Assembly (NCBI GenBank): GCA_033856195.1
Contig: JAWVFL010000067.1
Location: 1 to 64,000 of the forward strand
DNA length: 64,000 nt
Reading direction: 5' to 3'
From: VRUE01 sp033856195
GTDB lineage: Bacteria; Actinomycetota; Thermoleophilia; Solirubrobacterales; 70-9
Each line of letters starts with the position of its first letter. The first letter of the stretch is position 1. Below the pieces are notes generated by a model. The model was given only the letters and a program-made list of their open reading frames with translations. It was not told the DNA's origin and did no database searches. The position numbers were made by a program, and so were the translations under genes. Of this stretch, positions 1-7,273 are shown piece by piece.

Positions 1-204
1 CAAGGTCGACCACTTGCGCTGGGAGGAAAGCTTCGCCGGGAACGGGCGGCCGAGCTAATGGGCGAGCTGAACAAGGGAACCGACTATCTGGCGCGTCAGC
101 AGCGCATGGAGCGATCCCTATACGAGCGGCTGGTTGCTGCTGGCGCGTTGATGGAACGACCCTCAAAGCCAGTCCAGGACTCCTCCGCACGCGGTACTCA
201 CTAG
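1..204 (+). CDS. 3' end of an unrecognised protein (partial)
   Basis: A reading frame is open from the first base of the window to a TAG at 202-204, giving about 67 C-terminal residues. The product is charged and probably helical (RRERAAELMGEL, QQRMERSLYERL) and ends in a polar tail. I do not recognise a family. The start lies outside the window. The frame agrees with + strand genes further on, but with only this piece visible it could also be a chance open frame. It is followed by a 128-base gap before the GNAT-GrpB remnant. Confidence 0.4.
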   Translation, partial: QGRPLALGGKLRRERAAELMGELNKGTDYLARQQRMERSLYERLVAAGALMERPSKPVQDSSARGTH

Positions 205-332
205 AAGAGCAGGGAAAGTCCTCCGCCACAATCGGGCCTGTCCCCTTGGCGCGCTCAAGCCCTCACCGCCGGATAAGCGCTTTGGCCAATCGGCCATTGC
301 CTGACGGTGGCCGTCCGTCGAGAATCCCCGAC

Positions 333-1355
333 ATGAGCAAACAGGCTGTGCGCCGTGCAGTTGCCGAGGACGCCGAGGCGATGTGTGTGATCTACAACGC
401 GGCGATCGCCGAACGCACGTCGACGTTCGAGACCGAGCCCCGATCCGCCGCAGACTTCGAGGCGAGGATCGGTGACACTCGCTTCCCTTTCTTGGTCAGC
501 GACGGCGGCGAGGGCATCATCGGCTGGGCCGGCCTTGCCTCCTACAGCCTCGCCCCTGCTACGTCAGCATCGGCGAGTGCAGCGTCTACGTGGCGACCCG
601 GGCGCGCGTGCACGGGTCGGCACGGCGCTGACCGAGGCGCTCGTCGATGCGGCCGAGCAGAGCGGCTTTCACAAGATGATCGGCAAGGTCTTTACCGACA
701 ACCTCGCGTGTGTCCGCCTCGTCGAGCGCTGCGGCTTTCAGACGGTCGGCGTACATCGCCGCCACGGGAAGCTTGACGGCGCCTGGCGCGATGTGCTGGT
801 CGTGGAGCTCCTGCTCGCCTCGCGTTCCTCCGATGCATCGAATGCCGAGGAACCCGTCCAGCTCGTGCCCCACGACCCTGGCTGGCTGGCTCGATTCGAG
901 CAGGAGCGTGCGGCGCTGGAGGAGGCGATCGGCGAGTGGGTCTGCGGCGGCATCCACCCACGTCGACAGCACGGCGGTGCCGGGCCTGGAAGCCAAGCCG
1001 ATCATCGACATCCTCGCCGGCGTAAGCGACCTCGGGACAGCGCGCGCGTGCTTCGGGCCGCTCGCCGACCTCGGCTATCTCTATGCCCCGTACCTCCCCG
1101 AGCAGATGCACTGGTTCTGCAAGCCTCACCCGGCCCGCCGCACCCATCACCTGCACTCGTCCCGGTGGGGTCCGAGCGCTACCGCGACGAGCTGGCGTTT
1201 CGCGATCACCTCCGCGCCGCGCCCGATACCGCGAGCCGGTACGCCACCTCAAGCGCGAGCTCGCCGAACGCCACCGCGAAGACCGCGAGGCGTACACCGA
1301 GGGCAAGAGCGCCTTCGTCGCAGCGACCCTCCAGGGCGAAGCAACCGGCCAGTGA
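333..1355 (+). pseudogene. GNAT acetyltransferase - GrpB family fusion, broken by five frameshifts
   Basis: Joining three reading frames gives an N-terminal GNAT domain of the phosphinothricin-acetyltransferase type (IYNAAIAERTSTFET, YVSIGECSVYV, GTALTEALVDAAE, RCGFQTVGVHRR). It is followed by a GrpB/UPF0157 domain (VPHDPGWLARFEQE, HVDSTAVPGLEAKPIIDIL, FRDHLRAAP, HLKRELAERHRE). Breaks that restore homology fall near 548 (one base missing), 615 (one G missing), 957 (one extra C), 1150 (one base missing) and 1230 (one base missing). ATG 333 is the start that gives the family N-terminus. GrpB proteins belong to the nucleotidyltransferase superfamily, and GNAT-GrpB fusions occur in actinobacteria as far as I recall. 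No other large conserved gene in the window shows such damage, apart from the IS481 transposase. I therefore favour real decay over sequencing error, although low coverage near a contig end would look the same. Confidence 0.75.
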
Positions 1356-1714
1356 TCGGCTCCGGGCGCAGATTTGGCGACAACCTCTTAGATCGCTCGC
1401 AGTGCGATCGGATCACCGTCGCCCGAGCCAGAGGCCGCATTGACTGGCCGTACCGTCCCCGCCGGCCTGGTCCCGAACCCTGACCCCGGCGATGGTTCCC
1501 TTGAGAGGGTAGGAGGTGGCTGGGACGTGGGCATGGCCGTGTGGGTGTCCAGCCGGCCGCTCGGGCTCGGACTCCATCGGGAGGGAAAGAAAAGGGAAAG
1601 ACGACCCCTGAAAAGAGCCCTTTTCTGACTTTTCCTGACCCGAGCTGACCTCGACGCGAATCAGGCACGAAACCGCGCAATCCGGCGCCCGATGCCGGAT
1701 TGGGCTCTACAAAG
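1356..1714. other. 360-base gap without a gene
   Basis: No credible coding frame. The only structure seen is an inverted repeat, agaaaaggg at 1588-1596 and cccttttct at 1618-1626, with a nested gaaaag/cttttc. It lies about 90 bases downstream of the minus-strand tRNA-Ser and would give a stem followed by a pyrimidine-rich tract on that strand. It may be the tRNA terminator, but the loop is long. Confidence 0.4.
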
Positions 1715-1801
1715 CGGAGGGGGTGGGATTCGAACCCACGAGCGCCTTGCGACGCCAACAGTTTTCGAGACTGCCCCGTTCAACCACTCCGGCACCCCTC
1801 C
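1715..1801 (-). tRNA. tRNA-Ser (anticodon CGA)
   Basis: Read on the minus strand this gives a GGAGGGG acceptor strand, a D-arm with GGTTGAACGG, an anticodon loop CTCGAAA (anticodon CGA), a long class II variable arm, a T-arm GGTTCGAATCC, a CCCCTCC acceptor strand and discriminator G. The length is 87 nt, as expected for tRNA-Ser. CCA is not encoded. Confidence 0.95.
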
Positions 1802-1857
1802 GGGACTCAGTCGGGGACTGATTTTAGGGGCGGGCCGCTCTGGCGCGCGGAAGCGGG

Positions 1858-3837
1858 GTGGCGGAACTCAAGAACCCGGGCGTATGCGTCGATGGATTCG
1901 GCATGCAAGGCAGCGCGCAAACCCGCATGGGGCTGTTCTTCGATCGCCATCAGCTGCTGCTGCGGGCGCTGGCGATCGTCGCCCTGCTTTGGGGGGTCGG
2001 CTACCTGGCCTGGCGGATCGGCTGGAGCGGCGAAGGGGCCAGTCCTATCGCCTTCGGGATGCTGCTGGTCACCGAGATCTATGGGATCTGGGCGCTGGGC
2101 ACGCTGGCCTGGTTCTCGTGGTCGCGGCCGCCGGCGGTGCGACCCGACGCGACGCCGGGGCGCGCGGTCGACGTCTACGTCTGCACCTACGACGAGCCGG
2201 CCGAAGTGGTGGCGGCCACCCTGGCCGGCTGCCGTGCGCTCAGCTACCCCCACACGACCTACCTGCTCGACGACGGGCGGCGGCCGGAGATGGAGGAGCT
2301 GGCGAAGGTGGCCGGCGCGCGCTACCTGACCAGGCCGGACAACTCGCACGCCAAGGCAGGCAACATCAACGCGGCGCTCTCCCGCACCGAGGGCGAGCTG
2401 GTGCTGATGCTCGACGCCGACCACGTGCCGATGCCGGATGCGCTCGACGCGATGGTCGGCTACTTCGACGACGAGCGGATGGCGCTGGTGCAGAGCCCGC
2501 ACGACTTCTTCAACCACGACTCCGTGCAGCACTACGTGGTCGGCCGCCACGAGCAATCGCTCTTCTATCGCGTCGTCTGCCCCGGCAAGGACCGGCACGG
2601 AGCCGCCTACTGGTGCGGATCGGCGGCGCTCATTCGCCGCCAGGCGCTACTCGACATCGGCGGCGTCGCCACCGAGACGATCGCCGAGGACTTCCACACG
2701 ACTATCCGCATGCTGCGCCACGGTTGGAAGAACCGCTACCACGACGAGGTGCTGGTCCAGGGCCTGGCGCCGCACAACCTCGACAGCTACCTGCTGCAAC
2801 GCGACCGCTGGGCGCGCGGCAACCTCGCCGTCTTCACCCTGCCGGAGTCTCCCCTGCGCGCCAAAGAGCTGCGCCCGCTGCAGCGCCTCTCCTACTTCGC
2901 CAGCCTCTTCGCCTACCTGGCGCCGCCGATGCGGCTGCTGCTGATGCTGACGCTGGGCCTGGTGCTCTGGACTGGCGAGCTGCCGATGAAGATCAGCGTG
3001 CCGGCGCTGGCCGCCCTCTGGCTGCCCTACGTGACGCTCAACCTCGGTGCCGGCGCCGCCCTCGCCCGCGGCTACATGAAGATCGGCGAGACCGCCCACT
3101 ACGAGCTGCTGACGATGGAGATCTACACGCGGGCGCTGCGCTGCATCGTCTGGCCCAGCCACACGGCCTTCAAGGTAACCCCGAAGCAGGGCGACGGCGG
3201 GGGCGGCATCGAGTCGCTCCGCAAGCTGCACCTGGTGCTGGCATGCGCGGTGCTGGTCGGTGCCGGAACCGTGCTGCGCCTGCTCGATCTCGCCGGCGTC
3301 GGCCCACTGCACGACCTGCCGGGTGTGGCGGCCGTCGTCGTGCCCCTGCTCGGCCTGATCGAGCTGCGCCGCATCTTCCGCACCCTCTTCGCCGTCGGCC
3401 GGCGCCATCAGCGCCGCCTCGTCTACCGCTTCGAGGGCGACGCGCCGGCAGAGTGCTACTCGGCGGACGGCCACGTCACCGGCCGCCTGATCGACGCCAG
3501 CGCCGCTGGGGTCGGGCTCGTGCTCGACGCGCCGCTCGAGGTCGGCGCCAAGCCGGCGATCCTGCTCCAGCTCCACGATGCGGCGGGCGAGTCGCACGAG
3601 GTCGCGGCGCAGGTCGAGGTGCGCTCCTGCCGGGAGGTAGACGGACGCCATCTGGTCGGCGCGACAATCACCGAAATCGACTCCGCCTCGCGCATGCACC
3701 TGATGGAGTGGTGCTACGTCGTCTGCAGCCACGAGCGCCTGCGCGGCCGCCGCCCGGCGACGCCGATCCCCGAGGCCGAGGCGATCGTGCTGCCGCTTCC
3801 CGCTCCGCAAGCAGTAGCGCAAACCGCCGTCGCCTGA
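1858..3837 (+). CDS. cellulose-synthase-like family 2 glycosyltransferase with C-terminal PilZ domain
   Basis: Membrane processive GT2 enzyme of the BcsA type, expected to polymerise a beta-glucan from a nucleotide sugar at the cytoplasmic membrane. Two N-terminal TM segments (about 34-86) precede the GT2 core: DDGRR (138-142), DAD (186-188), AED (276-278, the TED-motif position) and QRDRW (314-318). More TM segments follow. A C-terminal PilZ domain (about 465-565) has RRHQRR and the DASAAG motif, which fit cyclic-di-GMP binding in the family. GTG 1858 gives the longest product; ATG 1903 or 1927 are possible alternative starts. No bcsB, bcsC or diguanylate cyclase gene lies nearby, so the polymer made is unknown. 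659 aa. Confidence 0.88.
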   Translation: MAELKNPGVCVDGFGMQGSAQTRMGLFFDRHQLLLRALAIVALLWGVGYLAWRIGWSGEGASPIAFGMLLVTEIYGIWALGTLAWFSWSRPPAVRPDATPGRAVDVYVCTYDEPAEVVAATLAGCRALSYPHTTYLLDDGRRPEMEELAKVAGARYLTRPDNSHAKAGNINAALSRTEGELVLMLDADHVPMPDALDAMVGYFDDERMALVQSPHDFFNHDSVQHYVVGRHEQSLFYRVVCPGKDRHGAAYWCGSAALIRRQALLDIGGVATETIAEDFHTTIRMLRHGWKNRYHDEVLVQGLAPHNLDSYLLQRDRWARGNLAVFTLPESPLRAKELRPLQRLSYFASLFAYLAPPMRLLLMLTLGLVLWTGELPMKISVPALAALWLPYVTLNLGAGAALARGYMKIGETAHYELLTMEIYTRALRCIVWPSHTAFKVTPKQGDGGGGIESLRKLHLVLACAVLVGAGTVLRLLDLAGVGPLHDLPGVAAVVVPLLGLIELRRIFRTLFAVGRRHQRRLVYRFEGDAPAECYSADGHVTGRLIDASAAGVGLVLDAPLEVGAKPAILLQLHDAAGESHEVAAQVEVRSCREVDGRHLVGATITEIDSASRMHLMEWCYVVCSHERLRGRRPATPIPEAEAIVLPLPAPQAVAQTAVA

Positions 3838-3876
3838 CCGCTCGCTCCGGGCAAGCAATACCCTTGATTCACCCAC

Positions 3877-3966
3877 GGAGAGGTGTCCGAGTGGCTTAAG
3901 GAGCGCGACTGGAAATCGCGTGGGCGGGGTTAACCCGCCTCGTGGGTTCGAATCCCACCCTCTCCG
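3877..3966 (+). tRNA. tRNA-Ser (anticodon GGA)
   Basis: Class II cloverleaf: acceptor GGAGAGG/CCTCTCC, D-arm, anticodon loop CTGGAAA (anticodon GGA), a long variable arm (GGGCGGGGTTAACCCGCC), T-loop GGTTCGAATCC and discriminator G. 90 nt. The stop codon of the convergent tadA lies inside this gene on the other strand. Confidence 0.95.
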
Positions 3967-4433
3967 CTCCGCCGTGCCACGAAGAACTCGCGCAGCAGCG
4001 ATGCGCACTCGGGCTCGAGGACGCCGCCCGTCACTTCGGGACGATGGTTGAGGGCGGGCTCGGCGAGGACGTCGAGGACGCTGCCGGCGGCGCCGGCCTT
4101 CGGATCGGGGGCGCCGAAGACGACTGCGGGGATGCGGGCAAGGACGATCGCACCGGCGCACATCGCACAGGGCTCGAGCGTCACGTAGAGGGTCGTATCC
4201 GGGAGGCGCCAGCCGCCCAGCGCCTCGGCGGCGGCGCGGATGGCGAGGATCTCGGCGTGGGCGGTCGGGTCGGCGCGCAGCTCGCGCTCGTTGCCGGCCG
4301 CCGCAAGCACCTCCTCGCCGCGGGCGATCACGGCGCCGATCGGGACGTCGCCGTGCCGGTCCGCCTCGCGAGCGCGCTCGATCGCGAGCGCCATCATTCG
4401 CTCAGCGAAGCCCTCTTTGGCGCCAGCCGACAT
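3930..4433 (-). CDS. tadA: tRNA adenosine deaminase / nucleoside deaminase
   Basis: Zinc-dependent deaminase converting A34 to inosine in the anticodon of tRNA-Arg(ACG). Visible motifs are HAEILAI (zinc His plus catalytic Glu) and PCAMCAGA (PCxxC zinc ligands), in the usual order. 167 aa from ATG 4433, which follows the MSAGAK start; an upstream in-frame extension to 4475 looks non-genic. The last dozen residues are read through the antisense of tRNA-Ser(GGA), so the functional C-terminus probably ends around FFVARR. A tRNA-Arg with anticodon ACG, the expected substrate, is encoded at 63294-63367. Confidence 0.92.
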   Translation of the reverse strand: MSAGAKEGFAERMMALAIERAREADRHGDVPIGAVIARGEEVLAAAGNERELRADPTAHAEILAIRAAAEALGGWRLPDTTLYVTLEPCAMCAGAIVLARIPAVVFGAPDPKAGAAGSVLDVLAEPALNHRPEVTGGVLEPECASLLREFFVARRSGEGGIRTHEAG

Positions 4434-4527
4434 ACATACGGGAGTATGTGGCACTACAACTTCGCCAGCGGGCACGTGTTAGGGGAGAGCTCGCTCGAAT
4501 GCAGGGATTCGCGAGCCCAGACGCAAG

Positions 4528-5871
4528 ATGAACCGACGCCTTCCGACCGCCGCTGCGACCCTGTTCGCGGCGCTAGTGCTGGGTCCCACGCCCGCCCACG
4601 CCGCCGCCCGCATCGCCGCCGCGCATGGCTTCGCGCCACACCAGCTGATCGTCAAGCTCGCCGGGGCCGACCGAGCCCAGACCGTTGCGCTGCCGCCACG
4701 CGCGGGGGTTCGCGAGGCCGCAGCGGCGCTGCGAGGCAACGCGGCGGTCGAATACGCGACCCCGAACTACATCGCCACCGCCTCGGCGACGCCGGAGGAA
4801 CCGACCAGCTCGGTTCCCGACGACCCCGGTCCGATCAGCGGGCCGCCGGGGCCGCCCGGCGGCTGGGTCGCCAAGCAGTGGAACTTCCTGCCCTGGGAGG
4901 GCGTCGCGACACCGCTCGTGCCGGTATCGCCAGGCGGGATCGACGCGGTCGGTGCCTGGGAACACCTCGAAGCCGCCGGCCATCCCGGTGCCGAAGGGGC
5001 GACCGTCGCCGTGCTCGACACCGGCATCGCCTACCGCGCCCAGGGCAAGCGCTTCCGGCGCAGCCCCGACTTCACCTCCGGCCAGTTCGCCAAGGGCTAT
5101 GACTTCGTCGACGACGACCGCCTGCCGCTGGACGAAAACGGCCACGGCACCCACGTCGCCGGCACGATCGCCGAGAAGACGAACAACGGGATCGGCCTAA
5201 CTGGGCTCGCCTTCCGGGCGAAGCTGATGCCGGTGCGGGTCCTCGACGCCCACGGTCGCGGTCGCGCCGACCAGATCGCCAAGGGCATCCGCTTCGCCGT
5301 CGCCAAAGGCGCCGACGTGATCAACATGAGCTTCAACTTCGGCTGCGCCCGCGACGTGCCCGGGGTCGACGAAGCGCTGCGGCTTGCCTACCACCGCGGC
5401 GTCGTCGCGGTCGCCTCGGTCGGCAACCTCGGCTCGGAGGCATGCGTCGCCCCTCCCGCGACCGGTCCGCACGTGATCGGCGTCGGCGGCAGCACCGAGG
5501 GGGGCTGCCTGGGTGGCTACTCGCTTGCCGGCCGCGACGTCGACCTGATCGCCCCGGGTGGCGGGCCGCCCGCGCCGGGCTGCGCTTCGATCTCGACCCG
5601 CTCGATCTACCAGGTGACCCTGAAGGCCGGCACAACCCGCCGTTTCGCCGAGCCCGGCAACTACATCGGCACCTCGATGTCGGCGGCACACGTCTCCGCA
5701 GTCGCGGCGATGGTGCTCGCCAGCGGCACGGTCGAGCGCAAGCGGAAACCGGGCCGCGTGGCCGCGATCACCCAGCGCCTGCGCCGGACCGCACGCGACC
5801 TCGGCCAGCCCGAGACCCACCAGGGCGCCGGCCTGATCGACGCCGGGCTGGCAACTGAAGCCGCCGGCTAG
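4528..5871 (+). CDS. secreted subtilisin-like serine protease (S8)
   Basis: Starts with a Sec-type signal peptide (MNRRLPTAAATLFAALVLG, cleavage after PAHA). A short propeptide-like segment (about 30-85) and a Pro/Gly linker precede the peptidase domain. The catalytic triad is clear: D164 in VLDTG, H206 in HGTHVAG and S383 in GTSMSAAH, with the oxyanion Asn in ASVGN (N300). 447 aa. No C-terminal anchor is visible, so it is probably released. The gene stands alone. Its TAG overlaps the convergent uspA stop in a shared CTAG. Confidence 0.93.
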   Translation: MNRRLPTAAATLFAALVLGPTPAHAAARIAAAHGFAPHQLIVKLAGADRAQTVALPPRAGVREAAAALRGNAAVEYATPNYIATASATPEEPTSSVPDDPGPISGPPGPPGGWVAKQWNFLPWEGVATPLVPVSPGGIDAVGAWEHLEAAGHPGAEGATVAVLDTGIAYRAQGKRFRRSPDFTSGQFAKGYDFVDDDRLPLDENGHGTHVAGTIAEKTNNGIGLTGLAFRAKLMPVRVLDAHGRGRADQIAKGIRFAVAKGADVINMSFNFGCARDVPGVDEALRLAYHRGVVAVASVGNLGSEACVAPPATGPHVIGVGGSTEGGCLGGYSLAGRDVDLIAPGGGPPAPGCASISTRSIYQVTLKAGTTRRFAEPGNYIGTSMSAAHVSAVAAMVLASGTVERKRKPGRVAAITQRLRRTARDLGQPETHQGAGLIDAGLATEAAG

Positions 5872-6311
5872 GTGGTTCTAACGATGATCACGCTGCATGG
5901 CGCGTGATGGGAGACGTTGTTGGGGACGCTGCCCAGCAGGAAGCGCCGCGCCCCGGTCATGCCCTTGTTGCCGACCACGATCAGATCGGCTTTCGTCTCT
6001 TCGGCGACGTTGAGGATCGCCTCGGCGGGATCGGCCTCGACCGGGTGCGTCTGCACCTCGATTCCCTCCTTGCGGGCCGCCGCCGCGGCGGCGTCGAGCA
6101 CGAGGTTGACGTCCTCGCGAGGGCCGATCTCGTACTGGACATCGGCCGGCGCATCCAGCGCCTCGCCCTCGACGCGGCGCTTGGGCACAGGCTCGTAAGC
6201 GCTGACGATGCTGAGCTGGGCGTTGGCGAGTTTGGCGAGGTCGACGGCCTGACGGACCGCCTCGGCGGCCGTATCGGACCCGTCCGTTCCAACCACGATG
6301 CGAGTGAACAC
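5868..6311 (-). CDS. universal stress protein, UspA family
   Basis: 147-aa single Usp domain. It begins MFTRIVVGTDGSDTAAEA and ends with the ATP-binding signature G-x2-G-x9-G-S (GNKGMTG...LGSV) and the typical CSVIIVR strand, so it is of the ATP-binding subclass. Cytoplasmic; these proteins accumulate under stress or growth arrest. Monocistronic by context: convergent with the protease and followed upstream by a small membrane ORF. Confidence 0.92.
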   Translation of the reverse strand: MFTRIVVGTDGSDTAAEAVRQAVDLAKLANAQLSIVSAYEPVPKRRVEGEALDAPADVQYEIGPREDVNLVLDAAAAAARKEGIEVQTHPVEADPAEAILNVAEETKADLIVVGNKGMTGARRFLLGSVPNNVSHHAPCSVIIVRTT

Positions 6312-6348
6312 GCCGCCTCCTCTGCTCGGTCGCTGAACGCGGCCGATA

Positions 6349-6501
6349 CTAACGGGACTCGTGGGCGCGAACTGGGAGGCCGCGGAAGCCGTCGCCGAGG
6401 ATTTCGGTCGGCGTCGTGGCCAGGCGAACGATCGCGATCGCCATCGATGCGATCAGACAGGCGATCAGTACGGCCATTCCCACCTTCCAGATAACGGGCA
6501 T
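6349..6501 (-). CDS. small single-pass membrane protein (50 aa)
   Basis: ATG 6501 opens a 50-residue frame with one strongly hydrophobic helix (KVGMAVLIACLIASMAIAIV) and a short polar tail. It lies divergently 15 bases from the MBL gene and upstream of uspA on the same strand. The Shine-Dalgarno is poor. No family recognised; support is the hydrophobic profile and the lack of any competing gene. Confidence 0.4.
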   Translation of the reverse strand: MPVIWKVGMAVLIACLIASMAIAIVRLATTPTEILGDGFRGLPVRAHESR

Positions 6502-6516
6502 TAGGCTGATCTCATC

Positions 6517-7227
6517 ATGGAGAGGGTCGCCGACGGGGTTTGGTTGCTGCGGGGGGACGCCCGCAAGGCAATGAACATCTACTTCCTCGAGGATGGGGAC
6601 GGCGTCGTGCAGTTCGACGCCGGCACCAAGGCGATGGTGAAGAAGACGCGCGCCGCGGCCGAGCAGCTCGGCGGGCTGAAACGGATCGTGCTCGGGCACG
6701 CTCACGCCGATCACCGCGGTACCGCGCCTTCGCTGGACGCTCCCGTCTACTGCCATCCCGACGAGGTCGTCGAAGCCGAAAGCGACGCCGTGCTGTGGCC
6801 CTACCTCGACATCTCGCAGCTGCCCATACCGGCGCGCTGGATCTACCCGGTGCTCCTGCGTCGCTGGGACGACGGCGCGGTGAGGATCGACGGGACCGTC
6901 TCTGAGGGAGACGAGGTCGCGGGCTTTCGCGTGATCCATTTTCCCGGGCACGCACCCGGCTTGATCGGCCTCTGGCGCGAGAGCGACCGGCTGGCGATCG
7001 TCAGTGACGTCATCTACCTGGTCGACTCAACCCGGCTCGGGCAGCCCCTGCCTGCGGGAGAGGCGAGCGTTCCCCATCCGGCCTGGGGCTGGGACCACGC
7101 AAAGGCGAAAGAGTCAGTGCGTAAGCTGGCCGCGCTGGAACCCGCGGTCGTCTGCACGGGGCACGACAAGCCGCTTCGCGGGCAGAACCTGCGGGCGACC
7201 CTGGAGCGCGCAGCCGAGAAGTATTGA
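6517..7227 (+). CDS. MBL-fold metallo-hydrolase
   Basis: 236-aa metallo-beta-lactamase fold hydrolase. Metal-binding motifs are HAHADH (the HxHxDH signature), H in FPGHAPG, D in SDVIY and H in TGHDKPL near the C-terminus. The substrate cannot be read from sequence; glyoxalase II-like, lactonase or arylsulfatase-like roles are all possible. No signal peptide. A membrane protein gene follows 46 bases downstream on the same strand. Confidence 0.88.
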   Translation: MERVADGVWLLRGDARKAMNIYFLEDGDGVVQFDAGTKAMVKKTRAAAEQLGGLKRIVLGHAHADHRGTAPSLDAPVYCHPDEVVEAESDAVLWPYLDISQLPIPARWIYPVLLRRWDDGAVRIDGTVSEGDEVAGFRVIHFPGHAPGLIGLWRESDRLAIVSDVIYLVDSTRLGQPLPAGEASVPHPAWGWDHAKAKESVRKLAALEPAVVCTGHDKPLRGQNLRATLERAAEKY

Positions 7228-7273
7228 GCCGAGGCGGCGGCGGCTGCGCCCGCTGCCATAGTTTCCGCCCCTG

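Noticed and set aside
333..1355. Programmed frameshifting as the explanation for the GNAT-GrpB breaks
   Set aside because: Five shifts in both directions without slippery heptamers; decay or sequencing error is far simpler.
1692..3899. Long + strand frame starting across the tRNA-Ser and running through the glycosyltransferase
   Set aside because: Its first part is the well-known spurious GGIRTHE translation of tRNA-Ser, and the rest is out of frame with the conserved GT2 gene.
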